Source: Acaryochloris sp. CCMEE 5410 (GTDB lineage: Bacteria > Cyanobacteriota > Cyanobacteriia > Thermosynechococcales > Thermosynechococcaceae). Taken from it: 64,000 bases of DNA. The translations under genes and the position numbers were made by a program. Shown here piece by piece: positions 8,214 through 17,547 of this stretch. The notes beneath the pieces are model-generated. The model was not told the origin of the DNA, ran no database searches, and worked only from the letters and a program-made list of their open reading frames with translations. How positions within the stretch are numbered: position 1 is the stretch's first letter; each line of letters opens with the position of its first letter. The stretch spans positions 1,116,001-1,180,000 of the forward strand of contig NZ_AFEJ02000001.1 of NCBI RefSeq assembly GCF_000238775.2, given 5' to 3'.

Positions 8214-9188
8214 ATGGACATTAAACACGGCTTTGTCGGCGCAGTTGGCAACACTCCCCTCATTCGCCTCAATAGTTTCAGTGAGCAAACCGGCTGCGAA
8301 ATTTTGGGCAAAGCTGAGTTCTTAAATCCGGGGGGGTCCGTTAAGGATCGGGCCGCTTTGTTTATGATCAATGACGCCGAAAAAAGAGGGGTGCTCAAAC
8401 CCGGCGGCACAGTGGTGGAAGGAACGGCAGGCAATACCGGGATTGGCCTGGCCCATATCTGCAATGCCAAGGGCTACAAATGTTTAATCGTGATTCCCGA
8501 AACCCAGTCCCAAGAGAAGATGGACGCGTTACGGCTATTGGGAGCAGAAGTGCGAGCCGTACCAGCGGTACCTTATCGAGATCCCAATAACTATGTCAAA
8601 CTCTCGGGCCGCATCGCTGATGAACTAGACAATGCGGTTTGGGCCAACCAATTCGACAATTTGGCCAATCGTCTCGCCCACTATGAGGGCACCGGCCCCG
8701 AAATCTGGCAGCAGACCGATGGCAAGATCGATGTCTGGGTCACCTCCACGGGGACCGGCGGCACCTATGCCGGAGTAGCCCTCTATCTCAAAGAGCAAAA
8801 CCCCAATCTCAAAACGATTTTGGCAGACCCCATGGGGAGCGGTCTCTATAGCTATGTCAAAACCGGAGAAATTAAGCCGGAAGGCAATTCGGTTACCGAG
8901 GGCATTGGCAATAGCCGGGTCACCGCTAATTTGGAAGGGGCTCCCATCGATGATGCCATTCAAGTGGATGACCCCGAAGCGCTACGGGTCATTTATCAGC
9001 TGTTAAGACAAGATGGTCTGTTCCTAGGGGGATCAGTCGGCATCAATGTGGGCGCAGCGGTCGCCCTCGCCAAAGAGATGGGACCTGGGCACACCATTGT
9101 CACGGTGCTTTGTGATAGCGGCACTCGCTATCAGTCTAAATTGTTTAATCCAGACTGGCTGAAAGCCAAAGGACTCAGTCCTGAGTAA
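8214..9188 (+). CDS. cysK: Cysteine synthase A (O-acetylserine sulfhydrylase)
   Basis: This PLP enzyme of 324 residues makes cysteine from O-acetylserine and sulfide. The PLP lysine is K44 in PGGSVKDR. The substrate loop EGTAGNTGIG is at about 69-78 and the phosphate-binding STGTGGT at about 177-183. A late SGTRYQSKL segment is also typical. The length is normal for the family. The loop has TAGNTG in place of the common TSGNTG. The gene follows the tRNA on the opposite strand and is followed 41 bp later by a membrane-protein gene on the same strand. Confidence 0.93.
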   Translation: MDIKHGFVGAVGNTPLIRLNSFSEQTGCEILGKAEFLNPGGSVKDRAALFMINDAEKRGVLKPGGTVVEGTAGNTGIGLAHICNAKGYKCLIVIPETQSQEKMDALRLLGAEVRAVPAVPYRDPNNYVKLSGRIADELDNAVWANQFDNLANRLAHYEGTGPEIWQQTDGKIDVWVTSTGTGGTYAGVALYLKEQNPNLKTILADPMGSGLYSYVKTGEIKPEGNSVTEGIGNSRVTANLEGAPIDDAIQVDDPEALRVIYQLLRQDGLFLGGSVGINVGAAVALAKEMGPGHTIVTVLCDSGTRYQSKLFNPDWLKAKGLSPE

Positions 9189-9229
9189 TTAAAGACTAGC
9201 GGTCTATACCCAAGTTAGAGCATATTGTT

Positions 9230-10234
9230 ATGGAGCAGCGATGGAGCTGGGTGAAGCAGCTATGGGCGAGCTATAAATCCGTTTTTTTCGCTGGCTTGCT
9301 AATGGCGGTTTTGGCCTTTTTAGGGAAAGCCTTATTTGAGCATTGGCAGGCGATTGCAGCCATTCAGATTACCCTATCGGCTTGGGCTAGCGTTGCGATC
9401 GCAACCGGTCTCACCCTATTTGCCTTTACCTGGACTGGGTGGGTTTGGGGCTGGATTTTAGAGGATTTAGGACATCCCGTCAGCAATATTTGGGCAACCC
9501 AGATTTACCTGACCACTAATATTGCCAAATACTTACCCAGCAATCTCCTCCACCTTTATGGTCGAACCCTTGCTGCCCAAAACGTAGGGATTCCTCTCAC
9601 CGCTGCCTCCCTCAGTGTCATTCTCGACACTCTTCTAATGATTTCAGCAGGGTTGATTCTGGGGTTATTAAGCGTACCGCAGGGGGGGCTATGGACGGCA
9701 GGCTTGGGACTACTAGCCGCATTGGTTATTGTCCATCCTAAAATTTTGCGATTTCTGATTCGACGGCTGTCTCAACTCGGAGCCGTTATTTCTAAATCCA
9801 AATCGAAAAGAAGACCTAAACCCTTCCTGCCCAAGCACTATCCCTGGCGTCCTTTACTGGGTGAAATTAGCATTATTGTCCTGAGGGGTCTGGGATTTGC
9901 TCTCACCGTCCAAGCCCTTACGCCTGTCGAGATTGAAGCGATTCCCCGTTTGATTAGCATCTTTAGCATTGGTTGGCTGCTGGGATTTGTCACCCCTGGG
10001 GTTCCAGGGGGAGTCGGCGTGTTTGAACTTACCGTCTGTCAGCTGATGATTCGCCCCGGCGTCCTGACCGAGGCCTCCACCCTTTCCTACGGGGTAGCGT
10101 TGGGCAGTGTCGCTTTGTATCGATTGATGAACACCCTTGCCGAAGCCTTGGGGGCAGGTCTAGCGTGGTTAGACACAAAGCAATCTCAAACTGCAACAAC
10201 TCCTATTCTCCGGTCAAAGGTTGACAAGCCATAG
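9230..10234 (+). CDS. UPF0104 / lysylphosphatidylglycerol synthase TM-domain family membrane protein
   Basis: This 334-residue integral membrane protein has about eight hydrophobic segments. It shows features of the AglD/MprF-flippase-like family (UPF0104): a conserved YLPSNLLHLYGR segment after the third helix, and FVTPGVPGGVGVFELTV near the C-terminus, where the PGG-G-E motif is the family hallmark. Proteins of this family are thought to move lipid-linked substrates across membranes. The synthetase domain of MprF is absent. It may be co-transcribed with cysK (41-bp gap), but no functional link is evident. Confidence 0.8.
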   Translation: MEQRWSWVKQLWASYKSVFFAGLLMAVLAFLGKALFEHWQAIAAIQITLSAWASVAIATGLTLFAFTWTGWVWGWILEDLGHPVSNIWATQIYLTTNIAKYLPSNLLHLYGRTLAAQNVGIPLTAASLSVILDTLLMISAGLILGLLSVPQGGLWTAGLGLLAALVIVHPKILRFLIRRLSQLGAVISKSKSKRRPKPFLPKHYPWRPLLGEISIIVLRGLGFALTVQALTPVEIEAIPRLISIFSIGWLLGFVTPGVPGGVGVFELTVCQLMIRPGVLTEASTLSYGVALGSVALYRLMNTLAEALGAGLAWLDTKQSQTATTPILRSKVDKP

Positions 10235-10495
10235 CGCTACAAGGCTTTGAAGAATTACAGCTCTCATGAAAAGAGCCCGTCAATAGGACCAATTACTAGT
10301 CCTAGAGATCGAGCTTAATAATACGAAATATTCTGTTTAAACATGTCCGTATATTTGCGGAGGACAACCGCCTAAATCACCTCGTACCCTTTGAGGGAAG
10401 CAGGTTTATTCAGCCAGTATTCAGAAATATACGTGAATTTACGCCATTTCAATTGGTGAAAGTCATGTTTTACCTGTGCTTGGAGTAATTTTGGT

Positions 10496-12763
10496 GTGAC
10501 GTTCCCTCCGCTGTCCGAAATCGTGAAAAGCGACCAACAGTCCAACTTAGATCATCTGTCTGCTGCTTGCCCTGCGGTCATGTATAGCAGCTGTCCAGGT
10601 GCCTATGAATTAACGGCTGTTTCTAAGAGCGTTACCTCCCTATTTGGCTATACCGATCAGGATTTGTTAGCAGAGCCAACCCGCTGGCTCTCCCTGATCC
10701 ATCCTGACGATCGGTCCCTGGCCTTAGAAACCCTTAGCCAAGGCACATTAGATGTTTGGCAGGAGTGCGAGTACCGTTTTTTTCATAAACAGTTAGGGTA
10801 TCGCTGGGTTCAGAATATCTTTCAGCTCGTGTCTAAACCCAACGGACCCGGACTAGAACTGATCGGTTGTTGGCTGGATCGCACGGAACATCTCCAGCAT
10901 CGACTGGCTCAGCAGCAGCGGGATGCCCTACTGACCGCCGTGGCAGAAGCCAGTCAATATCTGCTCACGGGTTCCCATTTCAATACAGCCGTCACCAAGG
11001 CCCTGGCAGTGGTCGGCAATGCCGCCCAGATCGATCGCCTCTATGTTTGTGAACTCCATACATCGACCGCTGGCGTGCTCACCCCCCAGCTGCGCTATGC
11101 CTGGGTAAAAAAGACCGAGTCGGCGTCCAGTTTACAGTTGCCTTGGACCGTTCCCTCCGATGTGATTGGTCAACGACGGTGGTACCAGTCCTTAGTTCGT
11201 CGTCTACCGTTTTCCCAGCTAACCCGAGATTTTCATGAGATTGAGCGCTCGCATCTAAAACGAGCTGACATTTGCTCGGTGTTCCTACTCCCCATCATTA
11301 TCGGGGACCAGCTCTGGGGATTTATGAGCTTTGAAAATCGCCATATTGAGCGCCAATGGTCTACGCCCGATATTTCCCTATTGCAAACCTTGGTGGCAAG
11401 CCTTAGTGGGGCCTTAAAGCATCACCAAAAAGAGACAGAACTGCTCCATCATGCCTTCCACGATCCCCTAACGGACCTACCCAATCGCGCCCTATTTATT
11501 AATCGACTCGAACAATCCCTCAAACAGCTGCAACGTTACCCCGACTATTTATTCGCAGTACTGTTTTTGGATTTAGATCGGTTCAAAATCATTAACGACA
11601 GCATGGGGCATGGAGTGGGCGATCAGTTGCTAATGGGCATTGCTGAGCGACTGCTCTCTTCTTTGCGTCCCGGTGATACGGCCTCTCGCTTAGGTGGAGA
11701 TGAATTTGTTATTTTGCTCAATGGCCTCCAAAACCAAGAAGATGCGACCTCCACAGCAGAGCGCCTGCGACAACAATTGACCCTACCCTTTAATTTAGGG
11801 GTACATGAAATTTTCATTGATGTCAGCATTGGCATTACCCTCAGCAACTTTGGCTACCACGATGCTGAGCAGGTGCTGCAAGACGCAGATGTGGCCATGT
11901 ACCAGGCTAAGTCCGCCGGCAAGGGCTGCCATAAGGTCTTTAATACGGGCATGCAGTCCCAGACGATGGCGCGATCGCAGTTGGAAACGGAAATGCGGCG
12001 AGCCATTGAACGCCAAGCCTTTGAAATTTACTACCAGCCTATTGTTTGTCTGAAGACTGGAGCCATTGATGCCTTCGAGGCGTTGATCCGCTGGTATGAC
12101 AGCAACCATCAACCCATCGCTGCCTCGGATCTGATTGGCATTGCTGAGGAGTCCGGCATGATCCAGGACTTAGGGTTATCGGTCTTGCAGCAGGCCTGCA
12201 ATCAACTCCGTCAATGGCAGCGTCTTCCGGACTATGAGACCCTGCGCATTAGCGTCAATTTATCGGCTAAACAGCTGTTTCATAGCGATTTGGTCACTAA
12301 GGTGGCGGATATCATAGCGGCCTCTCGCATTGACCCCACCCATCTGAAACTAGAGCTAACGGAAAGCACAATTATTCGCAATGATCAGACGACGATAAAT
12401 TTACTGAAACAATTGCGGGAGCTGGGGCTAGAACTCTATCTGGATGATTTTGGAGCGGGCTATTCTTCTCTCAGCTACCTGTATAGCCTACCGATTAATG
12501 CCCTAAAAATTGATCAAACCTTTGTCCAACGAATCGATATGGGAGCAGAGGGACAAGCCATTATCCGTTCGATTCTCTTACTAGCCAATAATTTGGATCT
12601 ACAGGTAGTAGCAGAAGGGGTTGAGAATAAGATCCAGCTTAATTACCTCAATTCTCTCAACTGTACCCACGGTCAAGGCTTTTTGTTTGCCCCACCTCTA
12701 ACGGCGAGGGGCGCGACATCCTTGTTGCGATCGCAAGATCGATTCGAGTACCAGTCTGCTTAA
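10496..12763 (+). CDS. PAS-GAF-GGDEF-EAL cyclic-di-GMP protein
   Basis: This 755-residue cytosolic protein has four parts: a PAS domain (about 40-130, with VTSLFGYTDQDLL and WLSLIHPDDR); a GAF domain (about 145-305); a GGDEF domain (about 320-480) with intact RLGGDEFVIL, so a diguanylate cyclase is possible; and an EAL domain (about 490-745) with FEALIRW, LELTES and LYLDDFGAGYSSLSYL, so a phosphodiesterase is possible. Both active sites look complete, so the net direction cannot be told from sequence. No membrane segment is seen, so signals are probably sensed in the cytosol. The start is a GTG at 10496; a later start would cut little before the PAS domain. Confidence 0.9.
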   Translation: MTFPPLSEIVKSDQQSNLDHLSAACPAVMYSSCPGAYELTAVSKSVTSLFGYTDQDLLAEPTRWLSLIHPDDRSLALETLSQGTLDVWQECEYRFFHKQLGYRWVQNIFQLVSKPNGPGLELIGCWLDRTEHLQHRLAQQQRDALLTAVAEASQYLLTGSHFNTAVTKALAVVGNAAQIDRLYVCELHTSTAGVLTPQLRYAWVKKTESASSLQLPWTVPSDVIGQRRWYQSLVRRLPFSQLTRDFHEIERSHLKRADICSVFLLPIIIGDQLWGFMSFENRHIERQWSTPDISLLQTLVASLSGALKHHQKETELLHHAFHDPLTDLPNRALFINRLEQSLKQLQRYPDYLFAVLFLDLDRFKIINDSMGHGVGDQLLMGIAERLLSSLRPGDTASRLGGDEFVILLNGLQNQEDATSTAERLRQQLTLPFNLGVHEIFIDVSIGITLSNFGYHDAEQVLQDADVAMYQAKSAGKGCHKVFNTGMQSQTMARSQLETEMRRAIERQAFEIYYQPIVCLKTGAIDAFEALIRWYDSNHQPIAASDLIGIAEESGMIQDLGLSVLQQACNQLRQWQRLPDYETLRISVNLSAKQLFHSDLVTKVADIIAASRIDPTHLKLELTESTIIRNDQTTINLLKQLRELGLELYLDDFGAGYSSLSYLYSLPINALKIDQTFVQRIDMGAEGQAIIRSILLLANNLDLQVVAEGVENKIQLNYLNSLNCTHGQGFLFAPPLTARGATSLLRSQDRFEYQSA

Positions 12764-12894
12764 CATCCATTCTCGTCTTACCCCTGAGTCTCAATATATG
12801 GCGATTTTCAGGACTGTTACCCTGCCATAGCACACAAATATTCCATTGCTCAGTACCATTAGGGCTATTGGTATTTAGCTTAGATTAACCGGCT

Positions 12895-13284
12895 ATGACA
12901 ACAGTATTATTTTGTGCCCTGGCACTAGCCATGTGGTCTCTTCCCCTCAATTACATCCCCACCCTGGCGCGATTTGCAGAAGGGGGAATGGAATGGGCCA
13001 CCAGCAACCGGGACACTATGCCAGAGATCCCCCCCTGGGCTCAACGGGCAGAGCGGGCTCAGCGCAACCATTATGAAAATTTACCGATGCTGGTGGTGAC
13101 CCTGCTCGTCGTTCAGTTGTCGGGAGCTGCCAACCCGCTGATTAATTTGGCCGCAATGATTATGGTGGCCTGCAGGGTCTTTCATGCCTTTGCCTACATT
13201 ATTGGCGTGCCAGCATTGCGGTCGTTGGGATTTGTCGGGTCTATCTTGTCACTGTTTGTGATTCTGTGGCAGCTTCTGGTTTAG
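12895..13284 (+). CDS. MAPEG family membrane protein
   Basis: This 129-residue protein has about four membrane helices. The core RAERAQRNHYENLPMLVV has the E-R-x-x-x-N-x-x-E-N pattern of the MAPEG superfamily (microsomal glutathione transferase and related proteins), and the following R-FHAFAYIIG segment fits the third helix. Bacterial members of this subgroup are mostly uncharacterised. It is a single gene that converges on the VTT gene ending at 13307. Confidence 0.85.
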   Translation: MTTVLFCALALAMWSLPLNYIPTLARFAEGGMEWATSNRDTMPEIPPWAQRAERAQRNHYENLPMLVVTLLVVQLSGAANPLINLAAMIMVACRVFHAFAYIIGVPALRSLGFVGSILSLFVILWQLLV

Positions 13285-13306
13285 GGGCCACGAACCTAAA
13301 AAGAGC

Positions 13307-13987
13307 TTAAGTCAGCGATCGCTTCTTACGCAGTAACAACGGCATCGCCGACAGCACCGCTAAGCAGGTACAGGCAATCACCAAGGGCCAAGGACCTTTA
13401 CCATGCATGACATCATTCCCGGCAACCCCGATCCAGGTATAGGCAATCACCCCAGGAATAATTCCAATCAGCGTTCCTAAACTGTAGGGCAACCAATGAA
13501 TCGTGGTCATGCCAAACAGGAAATTCACTAAATTAAAGGGAGAAATAGGCGCAAAGCGAACAATCAGGACAAAGCTAAATGGATGCTGGAGCACGGCTTG
13601 GTTAAACGTACAGAGCAGCTTGCGATCGCGCACACGTCTCTGGGCCCAATCTAACAATAGGTAACGGGCCATCCAGAAGGCTCCCATGGCTCCCAAGGTG
13701 GCTCCTGCTAGGGATAAAAAGCTCCCCCACAGCAGGCCAAACAGGACACCACCCACGATGGTCAAAATGACTCCTGGGACCCCCAGCACTGTGGCGACAA
13801 TATGCAGCAGGATAAAGATGATCGCCCCCCATAAACCGTGGGATTGAACAAACTCCACCAAATGCATCTGGTCAAACAGCAAGGGAACATACCGGATGAC
13901 GAAGGGAAGCAACAACACCCCTACCAATCCTGCTAGTAATCGTCTGCGACCTTTCACTTGCTGACGGCTGAGTCCTTCTTGCAGCAT
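13307..13987 (-). CDS. VTT-domain (TVP38/TMEM64) membrane protein
   Basis: This 226-residue membrane protein of the DedA/VTT superfamily has the core G-LFGLLWGSFLSLAGATLGA, then FNQAVLQHPFSFVLIVRFAPISPFNLVNFLFG, in which the R-P--PFNLVNY-type segment is the family mark. The family includes lipid scramblases and proteins of membrane homeostasis. It overlaps the upstream VTT gene by one base (TAATG), so the two are probably translationally coupled. It is the last gene of the arsM operon. No signal peptide; the first helix begins near residue 15. Confidence 0.85.
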   Translation of the reverse strand: MLQEGLSRQQVKGRRRLLAGLVGVLLLPFVIRYVPLLFDQMHLVEFVQSHGLWGAIIFILLHIVATVLGVPGVILTIVGGVLFGLLWGSFLSLAGATLGAMGAFWMARYLLLDWAQRRVRDRKLLCTFNQAVLQHPFSFVLIVRFAPISPFNLVNFLFGMTTIHWLPYSLGTLIGIIPGVIAYTWIGVAGNDVMHGKGPWPLVIACTCLAVLSAMPLLLRKKRSLT

Positions 13988-14772
13988 TAACTTAGCTCTT
14001 GCTCAACCGCGGTGCCAGTTTCAGGGACGGCTTCTGCCAAGGCTTTGCGGGCCACTTTCGTCACATAGACGGTCACTAGAACTGTGGCAATTAGACCGAC
14101 AACTTTAATAGTTAAATCAATGACCGGATCAGTAGGTTGATTACTAGTGCCAACGGTCGCTAGATCAGTAGCTAAAGATCCTATGTATACATACATAATC
14201 GTGCCTGGAATCATACCAACAGAACCAAGGAAGTAATCCCTTAAAGAGACTCCGGTTACCCCCATCCCATAGTTGAGTAAATTAAAGGGGAAGATTGGTG
14301 ACAGCCGAGTTAGAAAAACAATCTTTAATCCTTGCTTACCCACGGCCCGATCAATCGCTGCAAATTTATCATTGCCCTCAATTTTTTTGGAGATCCATCC
14401 TCGAGCTACATACCGACCAACGAGGAAAGCGATAGTAGCACCAATGGTGGCACCAATAAAGACCAAAATAGATCCTTGAATAACCCCAAAGACAACCCCT
14501 GCTCCCAGAGTCAAAATAGAACCTGGTAAAAAGGCAACGGTGGCGACGATATAGATACCGATATAGGCAATTGCACCGACTGGCCCTAAAGCCTTAACCC
14601 ACTCAAGGGCATCTAGTAGGAGTTGTTGTAGATACTGTTGGAGCTGCTGCAGAAGTTGTAGAGGATTAAACCCGCCCCCATCTGCGGCCCAAGCAGGCGA
14701 GGCCGTAATCACTAAGAAGGCCACGGCTGCCAGTAAAACAGGTTGAATTTTTTTCCAGCGACGAAGATTCAT
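13987..14772 (-). CDS. VTT-domain (TVP38/TMEM64) membrane protein with N-terminal signal
   Basis: This VTT-superfamily protein has 261 residues if it starts at 14772 (MNLRRWKKIQPVLLAAV). The frame extends further to 14880, but that stretch overlaps arsS and is not hydrophobic in the right place. From 14772 the N-terminus is a good signal peptide ending at PAWAA. The VTT core follows, with LGAGVVFGVIQGSILVFIGATIGA and FLTRLSPIFPFNLLNYGMG. It lies 28 bp downstream of arsS. A role in moving arsenosugar, arsenolipid or methylarsenical products is an attractive guess from context only. Confidence 0.85.
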   Translation of the reverse strand: MNLRRWKKIQPVLLAAVAFLVITASPAWAADGGGFNPLQLLQQLQQYLQQLLLDALEWVKALGPVGAIAYIGIYIVATVAFLPGSILTLGAGVVFGVIQGSILVFIGATIGATIAFLVGRYVARGWISKKIEGNDKFAAIDRAVGKQGLKIVFLTRLSPIFPFNLLNYGMGVTGVSLRDYFLGSVGMIPGTIMYVYIGSLATDLATVGTSNQPTDPVIDLTIKVVGLIATVLVTVYVTKVARKALAEAVPETGTAVEQELS

Positions 14773-14800
14773 AGATTTACCTTTAAAAATGTGTGTGATG

Positions 14801-15811
14801 TCATAACAAAGAACCACCGCAGCTTGATCCACTCCCTGCGGTGCAGCCATAGCAATAGGGCGCTGTTTTAACGTCTTCAATCAGATCAAGACTGCCAGCC
14901 GCTAACAGTTTGGCCACTGTCAATCGCTCCCCCTGCGGGGTGGTGGCCGGAATCTCTTCCATTTGGTTAAAATCGCAGTCATAGATATTGCCCAGATAGT
15001 CCACGGATAGCTCATTGCGGCACATTAAATGCTCAACGGTCGAGTCATTATAGTGACCTTCCAAAAACTGCAGATAGGGCTGATGAAGTTGCCGATGTTC
15101 TAGATGAAACTTGGTGCGGCCGATGGGGAGATTGGTAATTGCAAACAGATGGTTAAACGTAATCCCAAACTGCTCCCCTAAATGTTGTTTATAGGCCAGT
15201 TCTAAGGGCTGCTGATCCGGCGCTAGGGCAAAGTCCAGAGTCGTTGGCACTTGCGGGTTATACACCAAGTCCAACACCAGATTAGGATCAGAGCCATAGC
15301 CCAACTGATTCAGCCGCTGGAGCGCTTTGATCGAGCTGTCAAAAACGCCATCACCCCGCATTTTGTCTACATTTTGCTCCAGGTAACAGGGCAAGGAAGC
15401 CACCACTCGTAGTTGATGCCGAGCAAAATAGTCCGGTAAATCTTCAAACCCCAGTTCAAAGTAGATCGTTAGATTTGAGCGAACAATCACTTCCTTGTTG
15501 TGTGATCGAGCTGCCTCGACTAAGGGACGAAAGCCATAATTCATCTCCGGGGCACCCCCCGTTAAGTCTACGGTTTCAATCTGAGGGAATCGATGAATCA
15601 ATTCAACCAACTGCTCACAGATTTCTGGGGATAGCTCTTCGGTGCGCTTAGGGCTAGCCTCAACATGGCAGTGGCTACAGGCTAAGTTGCACCGTCGCCC
15701 TAAATTAATTTGCAGCACCGTAATCTTATGCTTTGTCAGGGGGGCAGCCAGCTTTTGGGCAAACGGAGTGAGGGTTGAGTTAGTTGATACAGTCATAACA
15801 GCTCGATCCAC
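14801..15811 (-). CDS. arsS: Arsenosugar biosynthesis radical SAM protein ArsS
   Basis: This 336-residue radical SAM enzyme has the iron-sulfur motif CNLACSHC near residue 42, then DLTGGAPEMNYGFRPLV. The C-terminal DUF3641 region ends with CYGCTAGSGSSCGG, which may bind an extra cluster. In cyanobacteria ArsS acts after ArsM and adds a 5'-deoxyadenosyl group to dimethylarsenite on the way to arsenosugars. It sits 18 bp downstream of arsM on the same strand. The length is usual for the family, and the Cys motifs are intact. Confidence 0.92.
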   Translation of the reverse strand: MDRAVMTVSTNSTLTPFAQKLAAPLTKHKITVLQINLGRRCNLACSHCHVEASPKRTEELSPEICEQLVELIHRFPQIETVDLTGGAPEMNYGFRPLVEAARSHNKEVIVRSNLTIYFELGFEDLPDYFARHQLRVVASLPCYLEQNVDKMRGDGVFDSSIKALQRLNQLGYGSDPNLVLDLVYNPQVPTTLDFALAPDQQPLELAYKQHLGEQFGITFNHLFAITNLPIGRTKFHLEHRQLHQPYLQFLEGHYNDSTVEHLMCRNELSVDYLGNIYDCDFNQMEEIPATTPQGERLTVAKLLAAGSLDLIEDVKTAPYCYGCTAGSGSSCGGSLL

Positions 15812-15829
15812 AACAACAAACGGCGTCGT

Positions 15830-16807
15830 TTAGCAACAGCCTCCACCGTCGTAATACCAAGTCGAGTCGGTGATCATAATTGCTTGGGGATGGGCTTTGG
15901 CGAGTTTGGCTGCCGTCTTGTCACACACGGCGAGGGGAATGCCTAAACTCAAAATGTGACCGGCCTTGTCATCAAAATACTCTTCAGGTCCGGTATAAAC
16001 CGCCATCTTGCCCGTAAACACACAAGCCCCATCCTCGGCAATATCTACCTTAAAGGAAACGGAGTCTAAGCTCTCTAATAGCAAATGCTGATCTAGCTTG
16101 TAGTTTTCCTGATCGAGCAGGCGATAAGGGCGACGGGCTCGAATTTCAACTTGTCCAAAGCCAGCATGGATAATGCGCTGAACATATTGTTCGTAGGTTA
16201 GAGCGCCCGACAAACACATGGCTCGTAACCGATCATCTTGCTGTAAGTGTTCTGGAATGGGGCGAGTGGAAATGGGGTCACTCATCACCAAGCGACCACC
16301 GGGTTTCAGCACTCGATAGGTTTCTTGCAGGGCGCGAGACAGATCTTCGGGCTCAAAGATATTGAAGAGGCAGTTTTGAGCGACAACATCCACGGAGTTA
16401 TCAGGAACCGGCAGGGCAAAGGCGTCGCCTTCTTTAATCGTGACAAAGCTGGTGTCGAACCACTCATTTTCTTCGGCGGCAATTTCCAGGTTGCGGGCAG
16501 CCGCTTTGCGCATTTCATCCACTGGATCTACGGCAACCACAGCGCCGGGGCGACGGGAGAAGTAGGAAAATTGCAGGGCTTCCAAGCCACCGCCCACGCC
16601 AACATACAGAACCGTAGGGTTACCCGATAATTCCGTCGGATGAACGGTTGTACCACATCCATAGTTCATTTCCTGCATTTGCGGAGGCACCACCAGGCCC
16701 GGCAGTTGCAAAGGAGTACTTTGGACACAACATAAGCCCACTTCTGGGGTTTCAGCGACTTGACTGTAAAACTCTGCTGCGGATTCTAAATACGTCATAT
16801 TGGTCAA
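15830..16807 (-). CDS. arsM: Arsenosugar-type arsenite methyltransferase ArsM
   Basis: This 325-residue SAM-dependent methyltransferase has motif I at VLYVGVGGGLEALQ and a later VLKPGGRLVMSDPIS segment. Candidate arsenic-binding Cys are seen in NYGCGT, AQNCLFN and RAMCLSG, with further Cys in GLCCVQS and at the C-terminus (GGGCC). The length and the C-terminal extension match the ArsM subtype paired with ArsS. It probably methylates arsenite using thiol reductants. The first ATG gives MTNMTYLESAAEF; the second ATG, three codons on, is an alternative. It is the first gene of an apparent operon arsM-arsS-VTT-VTT, with a palindrome 14 bp upstream. Confidence 0.92.
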   Translation of the reverse strand: MTNMTYLESAAEFYSQVAETPEVGLCCVQSTPLQLPGLVVPPQMQEMNYGCGTTVHPTELSGNPTVLYVGVGGGLEALQFSYFSRRPGAVVAVDPVDEMRKAAARNLEIAAEENEWFDTSFVTIKEGDAFALPVPDNSVDVVAQNCLFNIFEPEDLSRALQETYRVLKPGGRLVMSDPISTRPIPEHLQQDDRLRAMCLSGALTYEQYVQRIIHAGFGQVEIRARRPYRLLDQENYKLDQHLLLESLDSVSFKVDIAEDGACVFTGKMAVYTGPEEYFDDKAGHILSLGIPLAVCDKTAAKLAKAHPQAIMITDSTWYYDGGGCC

Positions 16808-16820
16808 CGATGGATTTGTA

Positions 16821-16836
16821 ATGAATGGTCATTCAT
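16821..16836. promoter_or_regulatory. Palindromic candidate operator upstream of arsM
   Basis: ATGAATGGTCATTCAT is a perfect inverted repeat of two 7-bp arms (ATGAATG/CATTCAT) spaced by GT. It lies 14 bp before the arsM start. The TGAA--TTCA style resembles ArsR/SmtB-family operators, which suggests control by arsenite or another metal. No arsR gene is in the window, so any regulator would act in trans. The function is inferred. Confidence 0.5.
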
Positions 16837-17547
16837 GGGCACTATGCCATGTTTGTTTATTTTTTGCAGCTTCAAGACATCAATCGAGAGGATTTGAGTA
16901 TGGGTCGAAAGCGCGTATTGCTCATTAAACAAAGGGATTAAGGGGCTAGTCCCCTTAACTTACAGACTCATTAAAACGAAGCGGTATGAGTTTTCCCTGA
17001 GAGTTTCCCGATCTATAGATAAAATTCTGAGCCTTCTGCAAGAGACTGCCGAGCCTAATAAGCCATGAATAAAAACCGTATTAATTTATACAAAATTAAA
17101 TATTTTAGTTACGTTTGATACAAAAACAATGATGATTTTAAGGATTTTTCTTTCAAACAGAACTTAATTTTTTAGTGTCTGAATTTATTTTCTTGGGCAT
17201 TATTTCTTTCCCAAATCCTCCTGCAATAATCTGCCTTTTAAATGGGCAAACTAATATAAAAGTGCAAAGTGTCAACTAATAATAGTGAATTTAAAAATAT
17301 CCATCCATTCTAGATTCAACTCTTTTTAAGAGTGGGCTTTATCTAGATGTTTTACTAGCAGGCTAAGTAATCAACTACGCCGCTGAAAGCAGACGGGGTA
17401 TGAGAGATGTTTCACGCCCAATCCGTAGGCTTGGTTTGTGATCTTTACTTTTCGTCGCAAGCAACGGGGAATGTACCCCGACTAGATTCAAAAGTCGCCC
17501 TTTACTGAATTTTAGGGTTGGCACTTTTCTCATGGGGAAGGAATGAA
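16837..17547. other. Long AT-rich intergenic region between divergent operons
   Basis: About 710 bp lies between the arsM operon (minus) and the chemosensory operon (plus). A short hairpin (AAGGGG/CCCCTT) sits near 16940-16956. The 150 bp before the plus-strand gene are GC-richer and contain ACGGGGAATGTACCCCG at about 17464-17480, which may form a hairpin in the mRNA leader. I see no coding frame and no riboswitch class I know. Confidence 0.4.

Noticed and set aside
8036-8470. 144-residue minus-strand frame
   Set aside because: It overlaps the start of cysK in antisense and has no family features.
14773-14880. N-terminal extension of the VTT protein to 14880
   Set aside because: It overlaps arsS and precedes a good signal peptide that starts at 14772.
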